Source: Nomia melanderi (taxonomy: Eukaryota > Arthropoda > Insecta > Hymenoptera > Halictidae). From it: 64,000 nucleotides of DNA. The stretch covers positions 1,860,001-1,924,000 of the forward strand of contig NW_027475133.1 in assembly GCF_051020985.1 (NCBI RefSeq). Reading direction: 5' to 3'. Below are positions 12,939 to 26,478 of this stretch, piece after piece. Below the pieces are notes generated by a model, which ran no database searches, was not told where the DNA came from, and was given only the letters and a program-made list of their open reading frames with translations. Position numbers and translations under genes: made by a program. How positions within the stretch are numbered: the stretch's first letter is position 1; every line of letters starts with the position of its first letter.

Positions 12939-15900
12939 GGACCACCAGGGGCCGAGAAAATCAAAGTCTCATGGGGCCGGACTGTCAGGGTCAGGGAAAT
13001 ATCCAATATATATCTCGTGATATCTCGGGTGCTATTAGCGATAGCTCAATAAATCAACGTGTATTATCTGCAGGGGACCCTGTCGCATGAATCTGTGCAG
13101 CGGGAACGACCTCGGACCACCAGGGGCCGAGAAAACCACCGTCTCATGGGGCCGGACACTCAGGGTCATGTAAGAATCCAGCATATATCTGGTGATATCT
13201 CGGGTGCTATTAGAGATAGCGCAATAAACCAAAGTGCATTGTCTGTAGAAGGCCCTGGCGCATGAATCTGTGCGGCGGGAACGACCTCTGACCACCAGGG
13301 GCCGAGAAAACCACCGTCTCATGGGGCCGGACACACAGGGTCAGGGGAAAAGCCAATAAATATCTGGTGATATCTCGGGTGCTATTAGAGATTGCGCAAT
13401 AAACCGAAGTGAATTATCTGCAGGAGGCCCTGGCGCATGCATCTGTGCAGCGGGAACGACGTCGGACCACCAGGGGCCGAGAAAACAACCGTCTCATGGG
13501 GCCGGACACTCAGGGTCAGGGAAAAATCCAATATATATCTGGTGATATCTTGGTTGCTATTAGAGATAGCGCAATAAACCAAAGTGAATTATCTGCAGGA
13601 GGCCCTGGCGCATGCATGTGTGCAGCGGGAACGACCTCCGACCACCAGGGGCCGACACAACCACCGTCTCATGGGACCGGACACTCAGGGTCAGGGAAAA
13701 ATCCGATATATATGTGGTGATATCTCGGGTGCTATTACAGATAGCCCAATAAATCAATGTGTATTTTCTGTAGGAGGCCCTGGCGCATGAATCTGTGCAG
13801 CGGCAACGACCTCGGACCACCAGGGGCCGAGAAAACCACCGTCTCATGGGGCCGGACACTCAGGGTCAGGGAAAAATAAAATATATATCTGGTGGTATCT
13901 TGGGTGCTATTACAGATAGCGCAATAAACCAAAGTGCATTGCATGTAGGAGGCCCTGGCGCATGAACCTGTGCAGCGGGAACGACCTTGGACCACCAGGG
14001 TCCGAGAAAACCACCGTCTCATGGGGCCGGACACTCAGGGTCGGCGAAAAATCCAATATATATCTGGTGATATCTCGGGTGCTATTAGAGATAGCGCAAT
14101 AAACCAAAGTGAATTGTCTGCAAGAGGCCCTGGCGCATGATTCTGTGCAGCGGGAACGACCTCGGACCACCAGGGGCCGAGAAAACCACCGACACATGGG
14201 GCCGCTCTCCAAAGGTCATGTAAAAACCCAGGATGTATCTGATGATATCTCGGGTGCTATTAGAGAGAGCGCAATAAACAAAAGTGCATTGTCTGTAGGT
14301 GGCACTGGCGAGTGAATCTGTGCAGCGGGAACTACCTCGGACCACCAGGGGTCGAGAAAACCACCGTCTCATGGGGCCGGACACTCAGGGTCAGGGAAAA
14401 GTCAAATATATATCTGGTGATATCTCGGGTGCTATTAGAGATAGCGCAATAAACCAAAGTGAATTATGTGCAGGAGGCCCTGGCGCATGAATCTGTGTAG
14501 CGGGAACGACCTCCGACCACCAGGGGGCGAGAAAACCACCGTCTCATGGGGCCGGACTGTGGGGGTCAGGGAAAAATCCACTATATATCTGGTGATATCT
14601 CGGGGGCTATTAGATATAGCGCGATAAATCAAATTGCATTGTCTGCAGGAAGCCCTGGCGCATGATTCTGTGCAGCGGGAACGACCTCGGACCACCAGGA
14701 GCCGAGAAAATTACAGATATTCGGAATCCGTCACCCAAGGTCATGTAATAATCCAGCATATATCTGGTGATATCTCGGGTGCTATTAGAGATAGCCCAAT
14801 AGACCAAAGTGAATTATCTGCAGGAGGCCCTGGCGCATGAATCTGTTCAGCGGGAACGACCTCGGATCACCAGGGTCCGAGAAAACCACCGTCTCATGGG
14901 GCCGGACACTCAGGGTCGGCGAAAAATCCAATATATATCGGGTGATATCTCCGGTGCTATTATCGATAGCGCAATAAACCAAAGTGAATTATCTGCAGGA
15001 GGCCAGGGCGCATGAATCTGTGCAGCGGGAACGACCTCGGACCACCAGGGGGCGAGAAAACCACCGTCTCATAGGGCCGGACTGTCGGGGTCAGGGAAAA
15101 ATCCAATATATATCTGGTGATATCTCGGGTGCTATTACAGATAGCGCAATAAATCAAAGTGCATTGTCTGTAGGAGGCCCAGGCGAATGAATCTGTGCAG
15201 CGGGAACGACCTCGGACCACCAGAGGCCGGGAAAACCACAGTCTCATGGGGCCGGACACTCAGGGTCAGGGGAAAATCCAATATATATCTGGTGATATCT
15301 CGGGTGCTATTACAAATAGCGCAATAAATCAAAGTGCATTGTCTGTAGGAGGCCCAGGCGAATGAATCTGTGCAGCGGGAACGACCTCGGACCACCAGAG
15401 GCCGAGAAAACCACCGTCTCATGGGTCCGGACACTCAGGGTCAGGGGAAAATCCAATATATATCTGGTGATATCTCGGGTGCTATTAGAGATAGCGCAAT
15501 AAACCAAAGTGAATTATCTGCAGGAGGCCCGGGTGCATGCATCTGTGCACCGGGAACGACCTCGGACCACCAGGGGCCGAGAGAACCACCGTCTCATGGG
15601 TCCGGACACTCAGGGTCAGGGGAAAATCCAATATATATCTGGTGATATCTCGGGTGCTATTACAGATAGCGCAATAAATCAAAGTGCAATGTCTGTAGGA
15701 GGCACTGGCGAATGAATCTGTGCCGCAGGAACGATCTCGGACCACCAGTGGCCGAGAAAATTACAGATATTCGGAATCCGTCAACCAAGGTCATGTAAAA
15801 ATCCAGCAAATATCTGGTGATATCTCGGGTGATATTAGAGATAGCGCAATAAACCAAAGTGCATTGTCTGTAGGAGGCCCTGGCGCATGAATCTGGGCAG

Positions 15901-16330
15901 CGGGAACGACCTCGGACCGCCAGGTGCCGAGAAAACCACCGACTCACGGGGCCGGACACTCAGGGTCAGGGGAAAATCCAATATATATCTGGTGATATCT
16001 CGGGTGCTATTAGAGATAGCGCAATAAACCAAAGTGAATTATCTGCAGGAGGCCCTGGCGCATGCATCTGTGCAGCGGGAACGACCTCGGGCCACCAGGT
16101 GCCAAGAAAACCACCGTCTCATGGGGCAGGACACTCAGGGACAGGGAAAAATCCAATATATATCTGGTGATATCTCGGGTGCTATTACAGATAGCGCAAT
16201 AAATCACAGTGCATTGTCTGTAGGAGGCCCTGGGGCATGAATATGGCCCGCGGGAACGACCTCGGACCACCAGGGGCCGAGAAAACCACCGTCGCAGGGG
16301 GCCGGACACTCAGGGTCAGGGGAAAATCCA
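12939..16330 (+). repeat. Mixed monomers without a recognised higher-order block
   Basis: These roughly 19 monomers are in register but vary from copy to copy. They include B types at 14,711 and 15,761, one C-type copy at 14,191, and the first copies with GGCCCAGGCGAATGAATCTG, the form that dominates the next region. I see no duplication longer than about two monomers. Confidence 0.6.
14191..14250 (+). repeat. C-type monomer segment (first copy)
   Basis: This segment combines GACACATGGGGCCG with AAAGGTCATGTAAAAACCCA, GGATGTATCTGATGATATC and GAGAGAGCGC. It is intermediate between A and B types: A-like on the left, B-like GGTCATGTAAA on the right, plus its own GGATGTATCTGATG. Similar copies start at 36935, 37460, 37810, 39734 and 40084, all in the 36-41 kb blocks. 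Confidence 0.65.
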
Positions 16331-19300
16331 ATATATATCTGGTGATATCTCGGGTGCTATTACCGATAGCCCAATAAATCAATGTGCATTTTCTGTAGGA
16401 GGCCCTGGCGCATGAATTTGTGCAGCGGGAACGACCTCGGACCACCAGGGGCCGAGACAACCACAGTCTCATGGGTCCGGACACTCAGGGTCAGGGGAAA
16501 ATTCAATATATATCTGGTGATATCTCGGGTGCTATTAGAGATGGCGCAATAAACCAAAGTGCATTATCTGCAGGAGGCCCTGGCGCATGAATCTGTGCAG
16601 CGGGAACGACCTCGGACCACCAGGGGCCGAGAAAACCACCGTCTCATGGAGCCGGACACTCAGGGTCAGGGAAAAATCCAATATATATCTGGTGATATCT
16701 CGGGTGCTATTACAGATAGCGCAATAAACCAAAGCGCATTGTCTGTAGGTGGCACTGGCGAATGAATCTGTGCCGCAGGAACGACCTCGGACCACCAGTG
16801 GCCGAGAAAATTACAGATATTCGGAATCCGTCACCCAAGGTCATGTAAAAATCCAGCATATATCTGGTGATATCTCGGGTGCTATTACAGATAGCGCAAT
16901 AAATCAAAGTGCATTGTCTGTAGGAGGCCCAGGCGAATGAATCTGTGCAGCGGGAAGGACATCGGACCACCAGGGGCCGAGAAAATCACCGTCTCATGGA
17001 GCCGGACACTCAGGGTCAGGGAAAAATCCAATATATATCTGGTGATATCTCGGGTGCTATTACAGATAGCGCAATAAATCAAAGTGCATTGTCTGTAGGA
17101 GGCCCAGGCGAATGAATCTGTGCAGCGGGAACGACCTCGGACCACCAGGGGCCGAGAAACCCACCGTCTCATGGGTCCGGACAGTCAGGGTCAGGGGAAA
17201 ATCCAATATATATCTGGTTATATCTCTGGTGCTATTGCAGATAGCGCAATGAACCAAAGTGCATTGTCTGTAGGAGGCCCTTGCGAATGAATCTGTGTCG
17301 CAGGAACGACCTCGGACCACCAGTGGCCGAGAAAACCACCGTCTCATGGGTCCGGACACTCAGGGTCAGGGGAAAACCCAATATATATCTGGCGATATCT
17401 CGGGTTCTATTACAGATAGCGCAATAAACCAAAGTGCATTGTCTGTAGGAGGCCCAGGCGAATGAATCTGTGCAGCGGGAAGGACATCGGACCACCAGGG
17501 GCCGAGAAAATCACCGTCTCATGGAGCCGGACACTCAGGGTCAGGGAAAAATCCAATATATATCTGGTGATATCTCGGGTGCTATTACAGATAGCGCAAT
17601 AAATCAAAGTGCATTGTCTGTAGGAGGCCCAGGCGAATGAATCTGTGCAGCGGGAACGACCTCGGACCACCAGGGGCCGAGAAAACCACCGTCTCATGGG
17701 TCCGGACACTCAGGGTCAGGGGAAAATCCAATATATATCTGGTGATATCTCGGGTGCTATTACAGATAGCGCTATAAACCAAAGTGCATTGTCTGTAGGA
17801 GGCCCTTGCGAATGAATCTGTACCGCAGGAACGATCTCGGACCACCAGTGGCCGAGAAAATTACAGATATTCGGAATCCGTCACCCAAGGTCAGGGGAAA
17901 ATCCAATATATATCTGGTGATATCTCGGGTGCTATTAGAGATAGCACAATAAATCAAAGTGCATTGTCTGTAGGAGGCACTGGCGAATGAATCTGTGCCG
18001 CAGGAACTACCTCGGACAACCAGTGGCCGAGAAAATTACAGATATTCGGAATCCGTCACCCAAGGTCATGTAAAAATCCAGCATATATCTGGTGATATCT
18101 CGGGTGCTATTACAGATAGCGCAATAAACCAATGTGCATTGTCTGTAGGAGGCCCTGGCGCATGAATCTGGGCAGCGGGAACGACGTCGGACCACCAGGG
18201 GACGAGAAAATCACCGTCTCATGGAGCCGGACACTCAGGGTCAGGGAAAAATCCAATATATATCTGGTGATATCTCGGGTGCTATTACAGATAGCGCAAT
18301 AAACCAAAGTGCACTGTCTGTAGGAGGCCCTGGCGCATGAATCTGAGCAGCGGGAACGACCTCGGACCACCAGGGGCCGAGAAAACCACCGTCTCATGGG
18401 TCCGGACACTCAGGGTCAGGGGAAAATCCAATATATATCTGGTGATATCTCGGGTGCTATTACAGATAGCGCAATAAATCAAAGTGCATTGTCTATAGGA
18501 GGCCCAGGCGAATGAATCTGTGCAGCGGGAACGACCTCGGGCCACCAGAGGCCGAGAAAACCACCGTCTCATGGGTCCGGACACTCAGGGTCATGGGAAA
18601 ATCCAATATACATCTGGTGATATCTCGGGTGCTATTAGAGATAGCGCAATAAACCAAAGTGCATTGTCTGTAGGAGGCCCAGGCGCATGAATCTGGCCAG
18701 CGGGAACGACCTCGGACCACCAGGGGCCGAGAAAACCACCGTCTCATGGGTCCGGACACTCAGGGTCAGGGGAAAATCCAATATATATCTGGTGATATCT
18801 CGGGTGCTATTACAGATAGCGCAATAAATCAAAGTGCATTGTCTGTAGGAGGCCCAGGCGAATGAATCTGGCCAGCAGGAACGACCTCCGACCTCCAGGG
18901 TCCGAGAAAACCACCGTCTCATGGGGCCGGACACTCAGGGTCAGGGGAAAATCCAATATATATCTGGTGATATCTCGGGTGCTATTACAGATAGCCCAAT
19001 AAATCAAAGTGCATTGTCTGTAGGAGGCCCTGCCGCATGAATCTGTGCAGCGGGAACGACCTCGGACCACCAGAGGCCGGGAAAACCACAGTCTCATGGG
19101 GCCGGACACTCAGGGTCAGGGGAAAATTCAATATATATCTGGTGATAGCTCGGGGGCTATTAGAGATAGCGCAATAAATCAAAGTGCATTGTCTGTAAGA
19201 GGCACTGGCGAATGAATCTGTGCCGCAGGAACGACCTCGGACCACCAGTGGCCGAGAAAATTACAGATATTCGGAATCCGTCACCCAAGGTCATGTAAAA

Positions 19301-20704
19301 ATCCAGCATATATCTGGTGATATCTCGGGTGCTATTACAGATAGCGCAATAAATCAAAGTGCATTGTCTGTAGGAGGCCCAGGCGAATGAATCTGTGCAG
19401 CGGGAACGACCTCGGACCACCAGAGGCCGAGAAAACCACCGTCTCATGGGTCCGGACACTCAGGTTCAGGGGAAAATCCAATATATATCTGGTGATATCT
19501 CGGGTGCTATTAGAGATATCGCAATAAACCAAAGTGAATTATCTGCAGGAGGCCCTGGTGCATGCATCTGTGCAGCGGGAACGACCTCGGACCACCAGTG
19601 GCCGAGAAAATTACAGATATTCGGAATCCGTCACCCAAGGTCATGTAAAAATCCAGCAAATATCTGGTGATATCTTGGGTGCTATTAGAGATAGCGCAGA
19701 AAACCAAAGTGCATTGTCTGTAGGAGGCCCTAGCGCATGAATCTGGGCAGCGGGAACGACCTCGGACCACCAGGGGCCGAGAAAATCACCGTCTCATGGA
19801 GCCGGACACTCAGGATCAGGGAGAAATCCAATATATATCTGGTGATATCTCGGGTGCTATTACAGATAGCGCAATAAATCAAAGTGCATTGTCTGTAGGA
19901 GACCCAGGCGAATGAATCTGTGCAGCGGGAACGACCTCGGACCACCAGGGGCCGAGAAAACCACCGTCTCATGGCGCCGGACACTCAGGGTCAGGGAAAA
20001 ATCCAATATATATCTGGTGATATCTCGGGTGCTATTAGAGATAGCGCAATAAATCAAAGTGCATTGTCTGTAGGAGGCCCAGGCGCATGAATCTGGCCAG
20101 CGGGAACGACCTCGGACCACCAGGGGCCGAGAAAACCACCGTCTCATGGGTCCGGACACTCAGGGTCAGGGGAAAATCCAATATATATCTGGTGATATCT
20201 CGGGTGCTATTACAGATAGCGCAATAAATCAAAGTGCATTGTCTGTAGGAGGCCCAGGCGAATGAATCTGGCCAGCAGGAATGACCTCGGGCCACCAGAG
20301 GCCGAGAAAACCACCGTCTCATGGGTCCGGACACTCAGGGTCATGGGAAAATCCAATATATATCTGGTGATATCTCGGGTGCTATTAGAGATAGCGCAAT
20401 AAACCAAAGTGCATTGTCTGTAGGAGGCCCAGGCGCATGAATCTGGCCAGCAGGAACGACCTCCGACCTCCAGGGGCCGAGAAAACCACCGTCTCATGGG
20501 GTCGGACACTCAGGGTCAGGGGAAAATCCAATATATATCTGGTGATATCTCGGGTGCTATTACAGATAGCCCAATAAATCAAAGTGCATTGTCTGTAGGA
20601 GGCCCTGCCGCATGAATCTGTGCAGCGGGAACGACCTCGGACCACCAGAGGCCGGGAAACCACCGTCTCATGGGGCCGGACACTCAGGGTCAGGGAAAAA
20701 TTCA
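16331..20704 (+). repeat. Higher-order repeat, copy 1: 25 monomers (4,374 bp), called a to y
   Basis: The monomer starting with ATTACCGATAGCCC and GTGCATTTTCTGTAGG (a) recurs 4,374 bp later, 25 monomers minus 1 bp. Intermediate marks include GAGAAACCCACCG and CTGGTTATATCTCTGGTGC (e), GGCGATATCTCGGGTTC (f), a B/A hybrid cassette at 17,861 (i), B types at 16,811, 18,036, 19,261 and 19,611, CTGAGCAGCGGG (k/l), TCCGACCTCCAGG (n and x) and GATAGCTCGGGGGC (p). Within it, monomers three apart (c, f and i; d and g; e and h) resemble each other, which points to an older three-monomer repeat. Confidence 0.8.
17861..17925 (+). repeat. Hybrid monomer: B-type left, A-type right
   Basis: The B cassette TTACAGATATTCGGAATCCG runs into CACCCAAGGTCAGGGGAAAA, where true B types continue CATGTAAAA. 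The right side then follows the A type (CCAATATATATCTGG). The switch lies at the shared GGTCA. Copies of this hybrid occur at 21,710, 24,160, 28,009 (with TTACTG) and 31,858, each at the same place in the larger repeat, so it arose once and was amplified with it. Confidence 0.8.
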
Positions 20705-21258
20705 ATATATATCTGGTGATATCTCGGGTGCTATTACCGATAGCCCAATAAATCAATGTGCATTTTCTGTAGGAGGCCCTGGCGCATGAATTTGTGCAGC
20801 GGGAACGACCTCGGACCACCAGGGGCCGAGACAACCACAGTCTCATGGGTCCGGACACTCAGGGTCAGGGGAAAATTCAATATATATCTGGTGATATCTC
20901 GGGTGCTATTAGAGATGGCGCAATAAACCAAAGTGCATTATCTGCAGGAGGCCCTGGCGCATGAATCTGTGCAGCGGGAACGACCTCGGACCACCAGGGG
21001 CCGAGAAAACCACCGTCTCATGGAGCCGGACACTCAGGGTCAGGGAAAAATCCAATATATATCTGGTGATATCTCGGGTGCTATTACAGATAGCGCAATA
21101 AACCAAAGCGCATTGTCTGTAGGTGGCACTGGCGAATGAATCTGTGCCGCAGGAACGACCTCGGACCACCAGTGGCCGAGAAAATTACAGATATTCGGAA
21201 TCCGTCACCCAAGGTCATGTAAAAATCCAGCATATATCTGGTGATATCTCGGGTGCTA

Positions 21259-23708
21259 TTACAGATAGCGCAATAAATCAAAGTGCATTGTCTGTAGGAG
21301 GCCCAGGCGAATGAATCTGTGCAGCGGGAAGGACATCGGACCACCAGGGGCCGAGAAAATCACCGTCTCATGGAGCCGGACACTCAGGGTCAGGGAAAAA
21401 TCCAATATATATCTGGTGATATCTCGGGTGCTATTACAGATAGCGCAATAAATCAAAGTGCATTGTCTGTAGGAGGCCCAGGCGAATGAATCTGTGCAGC
21501 GGGAACGACCTCGGACCACCAGGGGCCGAGAAAACCACCGTCTCATGGGTCCGGACACTCAGGGTCAGGGGAAAATCCAATATATATCTGGTGATATCTC
21601 GGGTGCTATTACAGATAGCGCTATAAACCAAAGTGCATTGTCTGTAGGAGGCCCTTGCGAATGAATCTGTACCGCAGGAACGATCTCGGACCACCAGTGG
21701 CCGAGAAAATTACAGATATTCGGAATCCGTCACCCAAGGTCAGGGGAAAATCCAATATATATCTGGTGATATCTCGGGTGCTATTAGAGATAGCACAATA
21801 AATCAAAGTGCATTGTCTGTAGGAGGCACTGGCGAATGAATCTGTGCCGCAGGAACTACCTCGGACAACCAGTGGCCGAGAAAATTACAGATATTCGGAA
21901 TCCGTCACCCAAGGTCATGTAAAAATCCAGCATATATCTGGTGATATCTCGGGTGCTATTACAGATAGCGCAATAAACCAATGTGCATTGTCTGTAGGAG
22001 GCCCTGGCGCATGAATCTGGGCAGCGGGAACGACGTCGGACCACCAGGGGACGAGAAAATCACCGTCTCATGGAGCCGGACACTCAGGGTCAGGGAAAAA
22101 TCCAATATATATCTGGTGATATCTCGGGTGCTATTACAGATAGCGCAATAAATCAAAGTGCATTGTCTGTAGGAGGCCCAGGCGAATGAATCTGGCCAGC
22201 AGGAACGACCTCCGACCTCCAGGGTCCGAGAAAACCACCGTCTCATGGGGCCGGACACTCAGGGTCAGGGGAAAATCCAATATATATCTGGTGATATCTC
22301 GGGTGCTATTACAGATAGCCCAATAAATCAAAGTGCATTGTCTGTAGGAGGCCCTGCCGCATGAATCTGTGCAGCGGGAACGACCTCGGACCACCAGAGG
22401 CCGGGAAAACCACAGTCTCATGGGGCCGGACACTCAGGGTCAGGGGAAAATTCAATATATATCTGGTGATAGCTCGGGGGCTATTAGAGATAGCGCAATA
22501 AATCAAAGTGCATTGTCTGTAAGAGGCACTGGCGAATGAATCTGTGCCGCAGGAACGACCTCGGACCACCAGTGGCCGAGAAAATTACAGATATTCGGAA
22601 TCCGTCACCCAAGGTCATGTAAAAATCCAGCATATATCTGGTGATATCTCGGGTGCTATTACAGATAGCGCAATAAATCAAAGTGCATTGTCTGTAGGAG
22701 GCCCAGGCGAATGAATCTGTGCAGCGGGAACGACCTCGGACCACCAGAGGCCGAGAAAACCACCGTCTCATGGGTCCGGACACTCAGGTTCAGGGGAAAA
22801 TCCAATATATATCTGGTGATATCTCGGGTGCTATTAGAGATATCGCAATAAACCAAAGTGAATTATCTGCAGGAGGCCCTGGTGCATGCATCTGTGCAGC
22901 GGGAACGACCTCGGACCACCAGTGGCCGAGAAAATTACAGATATTCGGAATCCGTCACCCAAGGTCATGTAAAAATCCAGCAAATATCTGGTGATATCTT
23001 GGGTGCTATTAGAGATAGCGCAGAAAACCAAAGTGCATTGTCTGTAGGAGGCCCTAGCGCATGAATCTGGGCAGCGGGAACGACCTCGGACCACCAGGGG
23101 CCGAGAAAATCACCGTCTCATGGAGCCGGACACTCAGGATCAGGGAGAAATCCAATATATATCTGGTGATATCTCGGGTGCTATTACAGATAGCGCAATA
23201 AATCAAAGTGCATTGTCTGTAGGAGACCCAGGCGAATGAATCTGTGCAGCGGGAACGACCTCGGACCACCAGGGGCCGAGAAAACCACCGTCTCATGGCG
23301 CCGGACACTCAGGGTCAGGGAAAAATCCAATATATATCTGGTGATATCTCGGGTGCTATTAGAGATAGCGCAATAAATCAAAGTGCATTGTCTGTAGGAG
23401 GCCCAGGCGCATGAATCTGGCCAGCGGGAACGACCTCGGACCACCAGGGGCCGAGAAACCCACCGTCTCATGGGTCCGGACAGTCAGGGTCAGGGGAAAA
23501 TCCAATATATATCTGGTGATATCTCGGGTGCTATTACAGATAGCGCAATAAATCAAAGTGCATTGTCTGTAGGAGGCCCAGGCGAATGAATCTGGCCAGC
23601 AGGAATGACCTCGGGCCACCAGAGGCCGAGAAAACCACCGTCTCATGGGTCCGGACACTCAGGGTCATGGGAAAACCCAATATATATCTGGCGATATCTC
23701 GGGTTCTA
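21259..23708 (+). repeat. 14-monomer (2,450-bp) tandem unit inside copy 2, first unit
   Basis: Marks at 21,710, 21,885, 22,585 and 22,935 recur exactly 2,450 bp later at 24,160, 24,335, 25,035 and 25,385. The unit runs from about the d/g hybrid through monomer w. Its last two monomers carry patches from monomers e and f. Boundaries are uncertain by about one monomer. Confidence 0.75.
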
Positions 23709-26158
23709 TTACAGATAGCGCAATAAACCAAAGTGCATTGTCTGTAGGAGGCCCAGGCGAATGAATCTGTGCAGCGGGAAGGACATCGGACCACCAGGGG
23801 CCGAGAAAATCACCGTCTCATGGAGCCGGACACTCAGGGTCAGGGAAAAATCCAATATATATCTGGTGATATCTCGGGTGCTATTACAGATAGCGCAATA
23901 AATCAAAGTGCATTGTCTGTAGGAGGCCCAGGCGAATGAATCTGTGCAGCGGGAACGACCTCGGACCACCAGGGGCCGAGAAAACCACCGTCTCATGGGT
24001 CCGGACACTCAGGGTCAGGGGAAAATCCAATATATATCTGGTGATATCTCGGGTGCTATTACAGATAGCGCTATAAACCAAAGTGCATTGTCTGTAGGAG
24101 GCCCTTGCGAATGAATCTGTACCGCAGGAACGATCTCGGACCACCAGTGGCCGAGAAAATTACAGATATTCGGAATCCGTCACCCAAGGTCAGGGGAAAA
24201 TCCAATATATATCTGGTGATATCTCGGGTGCTATTAGAGATAGCACAATAAATCAAAGTGCATTGTCTGTAGGAGGCACTGGCGAATGAATCTGTGCCGC
24301 AGGAACTACCTCGGACAACCAGTGGCCGAGAAAATTACAGATATTCGGAATCCGTCACCCAAGGTCATGTAAAAATCCAGCATATATCTGGTGATATCTC
24401 GGGTGCTATTACAGATAGCGCAATAAACCAATGTGCATTGTCTGTAGGAGGCCCTGGCGCATGAATCTGGGCAGCGGGAACGACGTCGGACCACCAGGGG
24501 ACGAGAAAATCACCGTCTCATGGAGCCGGACACTCAGGGTCAGGGAAAAATCCAATATATATCTGGTGATATCTCGGGTGCTATTACAGATAGCGCAATA
24601 AATCAAAGTGCATTGTCTGTAGGAGGCCCAGGCGAATGAATCTGGCCAGCAGGAACGACCTCCGACCTCCAGGGTCCGAGAAAACCACCGTCTCATGGGG
24701 CCGGACACTCAGGGTCAGGGGAAAATCCAATATATATCTGGTGATATCTCGGGTGCTATTACAGATAGCCCAATAAATCAAAGTGCATTGTCTGTAGGAG
24801 GCCCTGCCGCATGAATCTGTGCAGCGGGAACGACCTCGGACCACCAGAGGCCGGGAAAACCACAGTCTCATGGGGCCGGACACTCAGGGTCAGGGGAAAA
24901 TTCAATATATATCTGGTGATAGCTCGGGGGCTATTAGAGATAGCGCAATAAATCAAAGTGCATTGTCTGTAAGAGGCACTGGCGAATGAATCTGTGCCGC
25001 AGGAACGACCTCGGACCACCAGTGGCCGAGAAAATTACAGATATTCGGAATCCGTCACCCAAGGTCATGTAAAAATCCAGCATATATCTGGTGATATCTC
25101 GGGTGCTATTACAGATAGCGCAATAAATCAAAGTGCATTGTCTGTAGGAGGCCCAGGCGAATGAATCTGTGCAGCGGGAACGACCTCGGACCACCAGAGG
25201 CCGAGAAAACCACCGTCTCATGGGTCCGGACACTCAGGTTCAGGGGAAAATCCAATATATATCTGGTGATATCTCGGGTGCTATTAGAGATATCGCAATA
25301 AACCAAAGTGAATTATCTGCAGGAGGCCCTGGTGCATGCATCTGTGCAGCGGGAACGACCTCGGACCACCAGTGGCCGAGAAAATTACAGATATTCGGAA
25401 TCCGTCACCCAAGGTCATGTAAAAATCCAGCAAATATCTGGTGATATCTTGGGTGCTATTAGAGATAGCGCAGAAAACCAAAGTGCATTGTCTGTAGGAG
25501 GCCCTAGCGCATGAATCTGGGCAGCGGGAACGACCTCGGACCACCAGGGGCCGAGAAAATCACCGTCTCATGGAGCCGGACACTCAGGATCAGGGAGAAA
25601 TCCAATATATATCTGGTGATATCTCGGGTGCTATTACAGATAGCGCAATAAATCAAAGTGCATTGTCTGTAGGAGACCCAGGCGAATGAATCTGTGCAGC
25701 GGGAACGACCTCGGACCACCAGGGGCCGAGAAAACCACCGTCTCATGGCGCCGGACACTCAGGGTCAGGGAAAAATCCAATATATATCTGGTGATATCTC
25801 GGGTGCTATTAGAGATAGCGCAATAAATCAAAGTGCATTGTCTGTAGGAGGCCCAGGCGCATGAATCTGGCCAGCGGGAACGACCTCGGACCACCAGGGG
25901 CCGAGAAAACCACCGTCTCATGGGTCCGGACACTCAGGGTCAGGGGAAAATCCAATATATATCTGGTGATATCTCGGGTGCTATTACAGATAGCGCAATA
26001 AATCAAAGTGCATTGTCTGTAGGAGGCCCAGGCGAATGAATCTGGCCAGCAGGAATGACCTCGGGCCACCAGAGGCCGAGAAAACCACCGTCTCATGGGT
26101 CCGGACACTCAGGGTCATGGGAAAATCCAATATATATCTGGTGATATCTCGGGTGCTA
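23709..26158 (+). repeat. 14-monomer (2,450-bp) tandem unit inside copy 2, second unit
   Basis: This repeats the preceding 2,450 bp almost base for base to about 25,890. It then continues with the unpatched v, w, x and y monomers as in copy 1 (TCCGACCTCCAGGGGCC and the 174-bp monomer). The 174-bp monomer keeps the reading frame across a junction, which is why a spurious 157-codon frame appears near 26,159-26,632. Confidence 0.75.
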
Positions 26159-26478
26159 TTAGAGATAGCGCAATAAACCAAAGTGCATTGTCTGTAGGAG
26201 GCCCAGGCGCATGAATCTGGCCAGCAGGAACGACCTCCGACCTCCAGGGGCCGAGAAAACCACCGTCTCATGGGGTCGGACACTCAGGGTCAGGGGAAAA
26301 TCCAATATATATCTGGTGATATCTCGGGTGCTATTACAGATAGCCCAATAAATCAAAGTGCATTGTCTGTAGGAGGCCCTGCCGCATGAATCTGTGCAGC
26401 GAGAACGACCTCGGACCACCAGAGGCCGGGAAACCACCGTCTCATGGGGCCGGACACTCAGGGTCAGGGAAAAATTCA

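Larger units (their letters stand above)
20705..26478 (+). repeat. Higher-order repeat, copy 2: 33-monomer derivative (5,774 bp)
   Basis: This copy starts like copy 1 but lacks two separate 525-bp segments: monomer a to h spans 700 bp here against 1,225 bp in copy 1, and h to o also spans 700 against 1,225. The joining monomers are hybrids (d/g near 21,300-21,450 and k/n near 22,100-22,200). It also contains a 2,450-bp (14-monomer) tandem step, which restores its length. It ends with the same x-y-a order as copy 1, including the one-base loss in CCGGGAAACCACC. Confidence 0.8.

Noticed and set aside
20385..20858. A 157-codon open frame on the minus strand, with a twin at 26,159-26,632 and 123-codon relatives near 30,708, 34,206, 55,380 and 61,854
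   Set aside because: These appear only where a one-base loss makes a 174-bp monomer, a multiple of three, so the frame persists into the next copy. The products are just repeated monomer translation with no domain signature.
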